Part shown: positions 17,182 through 25,669 of the stretch, piece by piece
Layout: every line of letters begins with the position of its first letter
Position numbering within the stretch: the stretch's first letter is position 1
Origin: an uncultured Desulfovibrio sp.
GTDB taxonomy: Bacteria; Desulfobacterota; Desulfovibrionia; Desulfovibrionales; Desulfovibrionaceae
Assembly: GCF_944324935.1 (NCBI RefSeq)
Contig: NZ_CALUYG010000022.1
Location: 1 to 45,654, forward strand
Length of the DNA stretch: 45,654 nucleotides
Direction: 5' to 3'
Notes under the pieces: generated by a model
Told to the model about the DNA's origin: nothing
Seen by the model: the letters and a program-made list of their open reading frames with translations, nothing else
Databases searched by the model: none
Made by a program: the position numbers and the translations under genes

Positions 17182-17472
17182 TTACACTCCCTCGAAGAAC
17201 TCGATTTTATCGCCCTGACGCAGCGTCACATAGGCTTTCTTGTAGCCGGGCTTGCGGCCCACCACGCGGCCCTGACGCGCACGGTCGGAGGGCGCCTTGC
17301 GAACCACGTTGACGGATTCCACTTTCACATTGAACGCCTTTTCCACGGCCTGCTGGATTTCCAGCTTGTTGGCGCGGGGATGGACGTAAAAAGCCACCTG
17401 GTTGGACGTATCCTTGAGCAGGGTCGTCTTTTCAGTCAGCAGGGGCCTGATAAGAACCTGAGTATATTCCAT
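17182..17472 (-). CDS. rplW: 50S ribosomal protein L23
   Basis: L23 at the tunnel exit is the docking site for trigger factor and SRP. The 96-aa product starts [20 protein letters not shown], keeps [39 protein letters not shown] and ends FFEGV. The start is set at this conserved N-terminus; the open frame runs back to 17622 inside rplD. Confidence 0.97.
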   Translation of the reverse strand: MEYTQVLIRPLLTEKTTLLKDTSNQVAFYVHPRANKLEIQQAVEKAFNVKVESVNVVRKAPSDRARQGRVVGRKPGYKKAYVTLRQGDKIEFFEGV

Positions 17473-17474
17473 GA

Positions 17475-18107
17475 CTACGCCCCTTTCTTCTCGAAGCGGG
17501 CCTGCACGGGGCTGACGGCGCCTTCCAGCAGCACGAGCTGTTTGTGGCGCAGCACTTCCAGCACGCTCAGGCGGTCGGGAGTGGTCAGCGTCAGGCCGGG
17601 GATGTTGCGGGCCGAGCGGCACAGCGCCTCATCGACCTCGGGGGTCACGATGAGCGCCTTGGTGAGGCCCAGGGTGTCAGCCACCTTGGCAAAGTGCTTG
17701 GTCTTGGCTTCCGGCAGCTCGATGGCCTTGACCACCAGAAGATTTTCGGCGGCCAGACGGCTGGAGAGCGCCATCTTGAGCGCCAGCGCGCGCACCTTGC
17801 TGTTCACCTTGAAACTGTAGTCCCGGAGCTGGGGGCCGAACACGATGGCCCCGCCGCGCCAGATGGGCGAACGGTTGGAGCCGGAACGGGCCCGACCGGT
17901 ACCCTTCTGCTTCCAGGGCTTGTTGCCGCCGCCGGAAACGAAGGCGCGGGTCTTGGTCTGATGCGTGCCGGCGCGTTTGGCGGCCATCTGGGCGCGCACC
18001 ACGAGATTGAGGATCTCGGGGCGGGCCTCCACTTCAAACACTTCGGGGGCCAGGGTCACTTCGCCGGCCTTCACCTTGTTCTGGTCAAAAACTGTCATGG
18101 TAGCCAT
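17475..18107 (-). CDS. rplD: 50S ribosomal protein L4
   Basis: L4 lines the exit tunnel and, in gammaproteobacteria, represses its own S10 operon via the leader. The 210-aa product contains the extended-loop block KTRAFVSGGGNKPWKQKGTG, then RARSGSNRSPIWRGGAIVFG. The start at 18107 is supported by TAGGAGAAGCAGC eight bases upstream; that TAG is the rplC stop. Confidence 0.97.
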   Translation of the reverse strand: MATMTVFDQNKVKAGEVTLAPEVFEVEARPEILNLVVRAQMAAKRAGTHQTKTRAFVSGGGNKPWKQKGTGRARSGSNRSPIWRGGAIVFGPQLRDYSFKVNSKVRALALKMALSSRLAAENLLVVKAIELPEAKTKHFAKVADTLGLTKALIVTPEVDEALCRSARNIPGLTLTTPDRLSVLEVLRHKQLVLLEGAVSPVQARFEKKGA

Positions 18108-18117
18108 GCTGCTTCTC

Positions 18118-18747
18118 CTACTGCTTGCGGATCAGCACCAGCCCGTTCTTGGGGCCGGGCACGGAACCTTTGACCAGGATGACGTTATCCTCGGGACGCA
18201 CGTCAACAATCATAAGGCCCATTTCCGTCACGGTTTCGTTGCCCCAGTGGCCGGCCATCTTGCGGCCCTTGAAGACGTGGCCGGGGAAGGTGTTGTTACC
18301 GATGGAGCCGTTGTTGCGGTGCACCTTTTCGCAGCCGTGCGTATCCTTGGAACCGGCAAAGTTCCAGCGGCGCATCCGGCCCTGATAGCCCTTGCCGAGG
18401 CTCGTGCCGGTCACTTTCACCTTGTCGCCGGCGGCGAACATCTCCACGGTGAGCTGCTGGCCGGCTTCCATTTCCGGGACGCCTTCCAGACGGATCTCGC
18501 GCAGATGCCGGTACAGACCCGTGCCCGCCTTGGCGAAATGGCCGCGCATGGCCTTGCCGACGTGCTTTTCCTTGGCTTCGGTCAGCGCGATTTGCAACGC
18601 GTTGTAACCATCCTTCTCCACCGTTTTCACCTGGGTGACGGGGCAGGGGCCAGCCTGTATCACGGTAACGGGCACAGCGGCGCCGTCACCGGCGAAAATA
18701 CGGGTCATGCCAAGCTTGCGACCCAAAATTCCCATTTTCTCAGCCAT
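18118..18747 (-). CDS. rplC: 50S ribosomal protein L3
   Basis: L3 starts 50S assembly with L24 and reaches the peptidyl transferase centre. The 209-aa protein starts [20 protein letters not shown] and has the family signature [40 protein letters not shown], with the usual conserved Gln modification site region replaced by GSIGNN as in many non-enteric bacteria. Ordinary length. Confidence 0.97.
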   Translation of the reverse strand: MAEKMGILGRKLGMTRIFAGDGAAVPVTVIQAGPCPVTQVKTVEKDGYNALQIALTEAKEKHVGKAMRGHFAKAGTGLYRHLREIRLEGVPEMEAGQQLTVEMFAAGDKVKVTGTSLGKGYQGRMRRWNFAGSKDTHGCEKVHRNNGSIGNNTFPGHVFKGRKMAGHWGNETVTEMGLMIVDVRPEDNVILVKGSVPGPKNGLVLIRKQ

Positions 18748-18759
18748 GACTGCCTCTCA

Positions 18760-19077
18760 CTAGAGCTTGATTTCCACGTCCACGCCGGCGGGCAGGGAAA
18801 GCTTGCCAAGGGCGTCGACGGTCTGCTGCGTGGGTTCAAGAATATCCATAAGCCGTTTGTGGATACGCATTTCAAACTGCTCGCGGGACTTCTTGTCCAC
18901 ATGCACGGAACGCTGGATGGTATATTTATGGATGTTGGTGGGCAGGGGGATGGGTCCCGCCACACCGGCACCGGTATTGCGCGCCGTGTCCACGATCTCC
19001 GCAACAGCCTTGTCCAGGATGCGGAAGTCGTAGGCCTTGAGCTTGATCCGAATGCGATCGCTGCCAACTGTCGTCAT
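18760..19077 (-). CDS. rpsJ: 30S ribosomal protein S10 (NusE)
   Basis: S10 works both in the 30S head and, bound to NusB, in transcription antitermination. The 105-aa product has [40 protein letters not shown] and [20 protein letters not shown], all family blocks. It is the first gene of the cluster. GGAG lies eight bases before the ATG. A terminator-like hairpin and a long structured leader lie upstream; tuf, fusA and rpsL are not here. Confidence 0.97.
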   Translation of the reverse strand: MTTVGSDRIRIKLKAYDFRILDKAVAEIVDTARNTGAGVAGPIPLPTNIHKYTIQRSVHVDKKSREQFEMRIHKRLMDILEPTQQTVDALGKLSLPAGVDVEIKL

Positions 19078-19604
19078 GTTGCCTACTCCGTTTGAAAAAA
19101 CATCCTGCGCCGGTTGGGTGCAACGCAGGTTCCTTCACAACTGTACAACGAGCCATACCAATGGCCCGATGGGCCGCCTACCCGGCGGACATCGTAGGGC
19201 TTTCGACGAGGGAGAGCGCTTGAGCAGCGCACATCACAGAACCGGTTTCCCGGAATTCGGAGGAGTGTGGACGCATGGGCACGCCGCATCATCCGTGTGA
19301 TGCTCCCCGGCGTCGCCCATGCCTGCCGCTCCAGAAAGGAGCAGCGAGGAGGTCCCGCAGGGTCACCAAATGGGGTGTGCTCACCCCTACCTTTACAGCC
19401 CCGGGTCGCCACGCGGAGTGACGGGATCCGTGATCGGGCTGGAACGGCTCGACATTGTCCGGCATCTGGTAACGCCTGCACATGTCAAAGTCTCCCCTTG
19501 CGGGGAGATACAGCAGGACAGACTCGATCTGCCCTTCCCTGCCGTCCAGGGATTTGCCCCTTTGTCGGGGCAGGACTGATTCATATCCTTCGCGACCAAA
19601 AAGG
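19078..19604 (-). other. Long structured leader of the S10 operon (no gene)
   Basis: No convincing protein gene. The minus-strand transcript can fold into several hairpins: a large one at 19274-19321 (three stacked helices of 7, 5 and 6 bp with one bulged base and a five-base one-sided bulge), one at 19325-19345 whose U-G pair forms only in minus-strand RNA, and others at 19163-19188, 19372-19387 and 19491-19508. I cannot match it to RNase P RNA, tmRNA or SRP RNA. It may be a leader for autogenous control or an independent small RNA. No clear promoter was found. Confidence 0.5.
19095..19129 (-). terminator. Attenuator-like hairpin just before rpsJ
   Basis: On the minus strand CCTGCG (19129-19124) pairs with CGCAGG (19109-19104), with further TTG/CAA pairing inside, followed by ATG and TTTTTT (19100-19095). 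It ends 17 bases before the rpsJ start codon. It may control read-through into the r-protein operon. Confidence 0.5.
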
Positions 19605-20714
19605 TCAAGCCTTTTCTGCAACGACACCGCCTGCGCCTCCCGCGCCGGCGGCACAGCCGGTCTGCTCGCGCCAGAAGGCCGCGGCGGAACGGGCCGTGTC
19701 CGTCTCGCCCCGTTCCGCGTAGAGCCGGCACAGCTGCTCCCACAGACGCCGGCGCAGCGGCAGGACGACCGCCTCGTCCACGCCCCGGCGGCACAGCTCC
19801 TCGATCTGCCGCCACAGCTGGCGCAGAGCCGCCATATCCCGGCAGTGGCTCAGCCGGAGGGGGGACGTTTTCGCTTCGCCGGATGTCGCCGCTCCCGGGT
19901 AGTCCCAGCCGGCCTGACGGGCCCAGTCGGCGCCGAAGCTGCGCCAGGAGCGTACGGCCGTATCCCGTACGGCGGGCAGACGGCAGCCCGCATAAAAAAT
20001 GTCCAGCGTCCGTGAGCCGCCCGGAACCGGCGTCGCCAGCCCGCGCGCGATCTTGGCTTCGAAATCCTGCTGCGATTTGTAGTAGTAATGGTTGATCCGC
20101 AGATGGCGGGCCGTGGGATAGGAGCAGGCCCCGGCCACGGGGAAGCCGTCTTCATTGACCGCGAATTCCCCTTCCCGGTAGGCGAAGTGATGCGGCGAAA
20201 GCGGCCGGGCCACCGCCTCCGGGCGGACGATGCTCTTGACGTGAGCGTCCAGGCCCAGCGCCTCGTGGTAATTGGCCAGCGTCCCTCCCGGGGGACGCCG
20301 CAGATGCCCGCCGCTGCCCATCATCATCCAGTGCAGCGCCACGCCGCCGAAGCGTTCATAGGGACGCAGCAGGCGGCTCAGCGGCGGGTCGGCACATGAC
20401 GCGGCCCCGGTCAGAGGGACGAGGAATTCGTCGATGTCGAAGAAGGCGAGCCAGAACACGCGTCCGCGCCAGAGCCGCAGGGCATGGAAGTAGGCGGAGA
20501 GCTGCGGGGCATCCCGCCACGGGAAATCCGTCACGCTGACCACGCCCCGCGCCACGAGGGGCGCGAGCACCTCGCGCAGCGGCTCACGGCTGCCGTTGTC
20601 GTAAAGGGCGACGTGGGTGAAGCCGAGGCCCAGATGGTAGCAGACCCATTCCCGCACGTCGGCCGCCGCCTCATCCCGGGCGATGGCGCACAGACAGGCG
20701 GCCCTATGCGTCAC
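19605..20714 (-). CDS. Glycosyltransferase, family 2/92-like (DUF23 type)
   Basis: A predicted sugar transferase of 369 aa. It starts with ACLCAIARDEAAADVREWVC YHLGLGFTHVALYDNGS-type sequence (residues ~5-40, split here), the region of GT92/GT2-like proteins that binds the nucleotide, and has the acidic motif WLAFFDIDEFLVPL (about residue 100), where the DxD metal site is expected. A late basic/aromatic part (RINHYYYKSQQDF) is also typical. The start is taken as GTG 20714, overlapping the ftsY stop by 11 bases; the frame stays open to 20945. Acceptor and sugar are unknown; a surface glycan is likely. Confidence 0.75.
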   Translation of the reverse strand: MTHRAACLCAIARDEAAADVREWVCYHLGLGFTHVALYDNGSREPLREVLAPLVARGVVSVTDFPWRDAPQLSAYFHALRLWRGRVFWLAFFDIDEFLVPLTGAASCADPPLSRLLRPYERFGGVALHWMMMGSGGHLRRPPGGTLANYHEALGLDAHVKSIVRPEAVARPLSPHHFAYREGEFAVNEDGFPVAGACSYPTARHLRINHYYYKSQQDFEAKIARGLATPVPGGSRTLDIFYAGCRLPAVRDTAVRSWRSFGADWARQAGWDYPGAATSGEAKTSPLRLSHCRDMAALRQLWRQIEELCRRGVDEAVVLPLRRRLWEQLCRLYAERGETDTARSAAAFWREQTGCAAGAGGAGGVVAEKA

Positions 20715-22260
20715 GCCGCCCGCCCGCCGGTCCGCTCTCGCCGAGCAGCGCCCGGGCATAATCCTCGCCGTTGAAGGGGCGCAGATCCTCCAGCTTTTCC
20801 CCAAGGCCCACAAAGGATATGGGAAGGTGCTCCTGCATGGCCACGGCGATGGCCACCCCGCCCTTGGCCGTTCCGTCCAGCTTGGTGAGGATGAGCTCGT
20901 CCACGCCCGCCGCCTCCCGGAACAGCCTGGCCTGCGAGAGGGCATTCTGACCGGTGGTCGCGTCGATGACCAGCACGGTACGGTGGGGCGCGCCGGGATG
21001 TTTCTTGCCGATGACCTGGCGGATCTTGGTCAGCTCTTCCATGAGGTTGACCTTGGTCTGCAGACGGCCCGCCGTATCCACGAAGAGGATATCCACCCCT
21101 TCCCTGAGCGCCCTGTCCATCGCCTCGTACGCCACGGAGGCCGGATCGGAACCGGCGGCCCGGGAATGGAAGAGCGCGCCCACGCGCTCGGCCCAGACCT
21201 GAAGCTGTTCGATGGCCGCCGCCCGGAAGGTGTCGGCCGCGGCGATCATCACCGTCTTGCCCTGCATGCGGGCCCGGTGGGCCAGCTTGGCTATGGTGGT
21301 GGTCTTGCCTACGCCGTTGACGCCGATGAAGAGCACCACTTCCGGCGGATTGACGGCCGCGATGCGCCGCGGGGCCTGGAAGATGTCCGACAGTTCGTGC
21401 ATGAGCAGGCCGCGCACGTCGGCGGCGCTGGTGACCCCTTCCCTGCGGGCCCGTTCGCGCAGGCGCTCCACCAGCGCAAGGGCGGGTTCATAGCCCAGAT
21501 CGGCCATGATGAAGAGCTCCTCCAGCTCTTCCCAGAAGGCGTCGTCCAGCTCGCCGTGCGAGGCGAACAGGGCGTTCAGTCCGCGGGAGAACTGCTCCCG
21601 CGTACGGCTCAGGCCCTGGCTGATCTTGAGGAAGAGGCGGCTGCGCTCGTCCTCTTCATCCTCCATGTCCAGCGCCAGCGCCAGCCGGTATTGCAGCTCG
21701 GAACGGAAGTCGGCCACATAACGGTAGTCCATGCGCCGGGCCCACTGCCGGAAATCCTCCACGAAGGCGTCCGCTTCCGCCGCGGGCGTTTCCAGGGCCG
21801 ACAGCAGGAAGGTCAGCCGCCGCCACAGGAGGTCGTCGGCCGTTTCCACACCGTCCAGGACGATGTCCAGCCAGGCGGAAAGGCGCGGCTCGGCCTGCCG
21901 CAGGCGCAGGGTGAGGGCCTGCGCTTCCGGGCTGTCCGCGCTGACGGCGGCGGGGGCCGGCGCGGCGGACATCCCGGCGGCAGGAGCCTGTTCCGCCGCC
22001 TGTGCCGCCGTCTGCCCGGCAGCCGGCTCGCCGGACATTTCGGCGGGCATTTCCGCGACAGGACCGGCAGCGGGAGCGGCAGGCGCTACGGCAGCCTTCT
22101 CCACAGCGGCGGCATGTCCGGCAGGTTCAGCCCCGGCCTGATCCGGGACGGACGGGGACGGGACGGACGGGGCCGGCTGCGCGGCGGGGGCCTCGGGCGT
22201 CGCCGTTTCCGGGGCGGCGCCGCCGCCGAACAACTTCTTCACAGCAGAGAAAAAACCCAT
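20704..22260 (-). CDS. ftsY: Signal recognition particle receptor FtsY
   Basis: FtsY receives SRP-bound ribosomes at the membrane and hands them to SecYEG. The 518-aa protein has a short amphipathic MGFFSAVKKLFGG membrane anchor, an alanine/proline-rich low-complexity acidic-type linker (about 15-115), the N domain (about 215-300) and the GTPase G domain with P-loop GVNGVGKTTTIAKLA, AADTFRAAAIEQL, DTAGRL and TKLDGTAKGG. Its linker is long. It lies between an unknown membrane protein gene and a glycosyltransferase gene. Confidence 0.97.
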   Translation of the reverse strand: MGFFSAVKKLFGGGAAPETATPEAPAAQPAPSVPSPSVPDQAGAEPAGHAAAVEKAAVAPAAPAAGPVAEMPAEMSGEPAAGQTAAQAAEQAPAAGMSAAPAPAAVSADSPEAQALTLRLRQAEPRLSAWLDIVLDGVETADDLLWRRLTFLLSALETPAAEADAFVEDFRQWARRMDYRYVADFRSELQYRLALALDMEDEEDERSRLFLKISQGLSRTREQFSRGLNALFASHGELDDAFWEELEELFIMADLGYEPALALVERLRERARREGVTSAADVRGLLMHELSDIFQAPRRIAAVNPPEVVLFIGVNGVGKTTTIAKLAHRARMQGKTVMIAAADTFRAAAIEQLQVWAERVGALFHSRAAGSDPASVAYEAMDRALREGVDILFVDTAGRLQTKVNLMEELTKIRQVIGKKHPGAPHRTVLVIDATTGQNALSQARLFREAAGVDELILTKLDGTAKGGVAIAVAMQEHLPISFVGLGEKLEDLRPFNGEDYARALLGESGPAGGRRDA

Positions 22261-22267
22261 AGCAGCC

Positions 22268-23326
22268 TCACTTCACGTTTTGCGGCGTGCCAAGCGCCGT
22301 CAGCACCTCGCGCAGGGCCACGGAACAATTCTCCACGGCCGTGGCCTGTGTCTCGCATTGCGGATCATTAAGCGCCGTCTGCATGGCCCGGGCCGTTTCC
22401 GACAGACGCTCCGCCCCCAGGCAGGGAGCGGCCTTTTCCAGGGTCTGCCCCAGGCGGCACAGTCCGGCCAGTTCGTTTTCCTCATAGAGCCGGGTCAGGA
22501 CCCGCGGGCCACGCTCGAAGGTCTGGCGGAACAGCCCGGCCGTCACGCGCCAGCTTTCGGGATGCGTGCGCTGGTAGCTCCGCCCCAGATCGGCGCTGAT
22601 GACCACGGGCCCCTCTTCCTCCGGCATGGCGGCGGGGCCGCTTCCCGCCGTCGCCGCATCGTCGTCCACAGGGCTCAACCCCAGCCGGATGGGCGTCGCG
22701 CGGGGCGACGGGGCGGCGCTCTCCTCCGTCGCGGCGGCATCCGCGCCGCGCAACTGCCGCCAGCGGGCATGCGCCCAGCGCCGGGCATGGGCCAGATCCC
22801 CCCAGTAGCCGTACAGGCACAGCAGAGATGCCGTCAGATAGACCAGCCAGAGCGCACCCTTCCAGAATTCCCGGTCACGCCCGGCCCTGATCTCGGCCGC
22901 CGCCTCGCGCCGGGAGAGGTAGACCTCCACCTTGCCGATGAACTGCCCTTCCATGCTGAGCTGGCTCATGCCCTGCACCGCATGCTCGGTGATCTCGTCA
23001 TCCCACGGCACAGGCTCCCACTGGTAGTTGCGGCGCATGCCGTCAAAAAATCCCTGCCGGGTCTGCACCATGATGCCGTAGATGCGCGCGTCCTCCATGA
23101 CGCTCATAATCACGGTGCGCACGGCCAGCTCGTCCATTTCCCAGGCGGGCTGGCTCAGCAGTCCCGCCACCTGCGCGGCGGCCCGGCCGGCCTCGCTGAT
23201 CAGGCGGCTCTCCACCTCCCGCGTCACGGCGGATACGCCCCAGACGACCTGCAACGCCAGCAGCAGAACGCCCGCCCCCCAGATGCCGAGGGCCGCCAGA
23301 CGCCGCCATTTCCTTCGTTCGCTCAT
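22268..23326 (-). CDS. Two-helix membrane protein with degenerate HPt-like domain
   Basis: No named family recognised. The 352-aa product has a membrane helix at 11-33, a periplasmic domain (about 34-155) of the kind found in sensor proteins, a second helix at about 157-173 and a cytoplasmic part. Residues 258-346 look like a histidine phosphotransfer helical bundle: LGQTLEKAAPCLGAERLSET matches the HTLKGxAxxLGAxxLxxxA pattern of HPt domains. The phosphorylated His is replaced by Gln294 (or Thr295, depending on the alignment) and no His occurs after residue 255. It ends 7 bases before ftsY and begins 16 bases after murJ, so the three are probably co-transcribed. A non-phosphorylatable scaffold or sensor is possible. 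Confidence 0.6.
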   Translation of the reverse strand: MSERRKWRRLAALGIWGAGVLLLALQVVWGVSAVTREVESRLISEAGRAAAQVAGLLSQPAWEMDELAVRTVIMSVMEDARIYGIMVQTRQGFFDGMRRNYQWEPVPWDDEITEHAVQGMSQLSMEGQFIGKVEVYLSRREAAAEIRAGRDREFWKGALWLVYLTASLLCLYGYWGDLAHARRWAHARWRQLRGADAAATEESAAPSPRATPIRLGLSPVDDDAATAGSGPAAMPEEEGPVVISADLGRSYQRTHPESWRVTAGLFRQTFERGPRVLTRLYEENELAGLCRLGQTLEKAAPCLGAERLSETARAMQTALNDPQCETQATAVENCSVALREVLTALGTPQNVK

Positions 23327-23342
23327 AGCAAAAACTCTTGAC

Positions 23343-24941
23343 TCATCCTTGTCGCCGCAGGAGCCGCCGCCCCAGCCGGCATATATCCCGGTCGCGCACG
23401 AGCAGCAGCGCCGGCGGCCAGACCAGCAGCCCCGCCGTCACGGACAGCGCAAGACGCCCCCAGGAGGGCAGCCCCGCCGTCAGCAGACATGCCGTCCCCG
23501 CCGCCAGCCCCACCAGAACGGCGGCCACGGCCTGCGCGCCACAGAAGCGCAGCGCCCGCCACCACCCGTCGCGGGGCGCGGCCGCATGCCGCCCCATATG
23601 CCACAACGCCCCGGCCTGCACCCAGAGGGCGAGACTTGCCGCCGCCGCGGCTCCCGCACCGCGCAGCGGGCCTTCCACCTCCCGTATCAGCAGCAGGCCC
23701 GCGCCAAGGGTCAGCAACGGCACGAGCACTCCCGTCAAGGCGGCCCGACGACGCTGCCCGACGGCCTGGCTGCCCGCCAGCAGACAACGGCTCACGGCAC
23801 AGGCCGGCAGGGAGGGAACATAGGCGAGGACGGCCCACGCCGTCGATCGTACCGCATTTGCGTCAAAAGCGCCATGCCCCAGCAGGCAGTCCACCAGCGG
23901 CCCGGCCACGGCCGCCAGCCCCGCCGCCGCCGGCAGGGAGAGGCGTATGGCCCAGCGCAAGGACGCATCCCGCACAAGGACAAAATTCCGCCAGCGGCCC
24001 GCACGCGCCAGCCGTCCCAGCCGCGGCAGCGCCGCCATGCTCAGGCAGGCCCCCACCAGTCCCAGCGGCAGTTCCAGCAGACGTTCGGCATAATACAGGG
24101 CGGCCATGTTCCCCTCGCCGGCCAGTGAAGCGGGCCACATGGCCGCCAGCATGCCCAGTTGCGGGGCCGACGCGGCCAGCGCACCGGCCGGGAGCTGACG
24201 CAGCAGCCCCCAGGCCTCACCCGGGGGCAACGCGGCGCGGCGTGCCGGCCGCGGCCTGCGCCGCCGGCGCAGCAGACGGGCCACGCCGACCTGTTGCAAC
24301 AGCCACTGGGCGCAGCCCCCGCCGCTCATGCCCAGCGCCAGGGCAAGGGCCGTCTGCCGCATGTCCGCCCCGCAGCACACGGCCAGCAGGGCCGCCGCCA
24401 GCACGCAGAGATTGAAAAGGACAGGCGAAAGCGCCGGGACGAGGAAACGCTCGCGCGCATGCAGCACCGCCATGCAGAGCGCCGCCAGCCCCGCCGCCGG
24501 AACATAGGGCAGGCAGGCGCACAGCAGCCGGCCGGCAAGCGTCGCCTCCGCCGCGTCGAGCCCCGGTGCGAGCAGCCGCATGCAAGGGACCGACAGCGCG
24601 CCCGCGACGAGGCACGCGGCCAGCAGCACGAGCCCCAGCCGCCAGGCCAGCGCCCGGAGCACGGCCGCCGCCTCCTCCGCATCGTCACGCCCCGCCAGAC
24701 GGACCGTAAGGCTCATGGACAGGGAGCCCTCGGCCAGCATGCGCCGCAGGATATGCGGCAGGCGCATGGCCGCCGTCAGGGCATCCGCCACGGGGCCCGC
24801 CCCCAGCAGCCAGGCCGTGGCCGCATCGCGCGCCAGCCCCAGCAGACGGGAAAGCAGCGTGCAGCCGCCCAGCACCGCCGCCTGGGACAGCATGCCGCCC
24901 GCCGCCCGCCGCCGGGCCGTCTGTGATCGTTGTCGCCGCAT
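23343..24941 (-). CDS. murJ: Lipid II flippase MurJ
   Basis: MurJ moves lipid II across the inner membrane for peptidoglycan synthesis. The 532-aa product has the MATE-like polytopic pattern (about 14 helices) and family residues: LSRLLGLARDAATAWLLGAG, the MRLPHILRRMLAEGSLSMSL block, PALSPVLFNLCVL and YYAERLLELPLGLVG. The start at 24941 is chosen since GGAG lies nine bases upstream; 24947 (three bases from GGAG) is less suitable, and the frame stays open to 25130. It is very arginine- and alanine-rich, reflecting local GC content. Confidence 0.92.
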   Translation of the reverse strand: MRRQRSQTARRRAAGGMLSQAAVLGGCTLLSRLLGLARDAATAWLLGAGPVADALTAAMRLPHILRRMLAEGSLSMSLTVRLAGRDDAEEAAAVLRALAWRLGLVLLAACLVAGALSVPCMRLLAPGLDAAEATLAGRLLCACLPYVPAAGLAALCMAVLHARERFLVPALSPVLFNLCVLAAALLAVCCGADMRQTALALALGMSGGGCAQWLLQQVGVARLLRRRRRPRPARRAALPPGEAWGLLRQLPAGALAASAPQLGMLAAMWPASLAGEGNMAALYYAERLLELPLGLVGACLSMAALPRLGRLARAGRWRNFVLVRDASLRWAIRLSLPAAAGLAAVAGPLVDCLLGHGAFDANAVRSTAWAVLAYVPSLPACAVSRCLLAGSQAVGQRRRAALTGVLVPLLTLGAGLLLIREVEGPLRGAGAAAAASLALWVQAGALWHMGRHAAAPRDGWWRALRFCGAQAVAAVLVGLAAGTACLLTAGLPSWGRLALSVTAGLLVWPPALLLVRDRDICRLGRRLLRRQG

Positions 24942-24984
24942 CCGCATCAGCTCCTCTTGCCGTCGCGCGCCCGCGCAGCCGGCG

Positions 24985-25494
24985 TCACGGCCGGTGCGGA
25001 TCGGGCTCGCTCTTCCAGTCGCGCACAAGCTCGCGCACATGCGCCGCCCGGGGCTCCGGCAGCTGCTTGAACTGCTCCGCGAACACATGGATGCGCGTTG
25101 CGCCGCGCGGGGCGAACAGCCCCTTGACACGGATCCAGCAGGGGGACAGCAGGCCGCTCAGGTCGTCCAGCACCGTATTGGTGATGGTCTCCATGAAGGA
25201 TTGATGATTGCGGAAAGCGAACATGTACAGCTTGAAGCTCTTGGACTCCACGCAGAGCTCATCGGGAACGTATTCCACGCTGATGGTGCCCATGTCCGGC
25301 TGTCCGGTCACGGGACAGAGGGACGTGAATTCGGGGAAACTGATGCTGATGACGTACGGCCTGTGCGGGAAGCGGTTGGGGAAGGCTTCCAGCAGGGCCA
25401 CGCTGGGCCCGCCCTGCGGCGTGGGCAGCTTGCCCGTGCCGAGCGCATGGAGATGGGCCGTCTGATCCTGGCTGTGGGTCGGTTCCTGCGACAT
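24985..25494 (-). CDS. queF: NADPH-dependent 7-cyano-7-deazaguanine reductase QueF
   Basis: Reduces preQ0 to preQ1 in queuosine biosynthesis. The 169-aa protein is the short (type I) form with the catalytic Cys in FTSLCPVTGQPDMGTI, the conserved ESKSFKLYMFAFRNH substrate-binding segment and an R-G-G-type end (FAPRGATRIHVFAE). GGAGCCACC precedes the ATG. I saw no preQ1 riboswitch in its leader. Confidence 0.95.
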   Translation of the reverse strand: MSQEPTHSQDQTAHLHALGTGKLPTPQGGPSVALLEAFPNRFPHRPYVISISFPEFTSLCPVTGQPDMGTISVEYVPDELCVESKSFKLYMFAFRNHQSFMETITNTVLDDLSGLLSPCWIRVKGLFAPRGATRIHVFAEQFKQLPEPRAAHVRELVRDWKSEPDPHRP

Positions 25495-25539
25495 GGTGGC
25501 TCCTTGCGGGAAAGATTTCGGGACAAGCCCGCGGGCAGA

Positions 25540-25569
25540 CTTGTAACGTAATGTGCTTGCCGCTACAAT
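25540..25569. promoter_or_regulatory. Symmetric divergent promoter for queF and the mog-like gene
   Basis: Plus strand: TTGTAA (25541-25546), 17-bp spacer, TACAAT (25564-25569), a strong match. Minus strand over the same bases: TTGTAG (25568-25563), 17-bp spacer, TACAAG (25545-25540). The -35 of one is the -10 of the other, so one 30-bp palindromic segment may fire both ways. Confidence 0.6.
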
Positions 25570-25669
25570 AGTTCCTCCGGGAACGGATGTCGCCTGCGCG
25601 CGGCACGCGGCCGCCGGTCTTTCCCCGCCGCCGGGGCCTCCGCTCCCGCAACCGTGTCAGGAGGCATGC

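Noticed and set aside
19078-19604. RNase P RNA, tmRNA or SRP RNA in the S10 leader
   Set aside because: Signature stretches of these RNAs (such as GAGGAAAGTCC or the tmRNA ends) are absent on both strands.
19289-19654. 121-aa minus-strand frame in the S10 leader
   Set aside because: It starts inside the glycosyltransferase gene, has no ribosome-binding site and runs through stable hairpins with no family match.
25495-25669. preQ1 riboswitch ahead of queF
   Set aside because: No class I or II preQ1 pattern is visible in the 45 bases between the likely start of transcription and the ATG.
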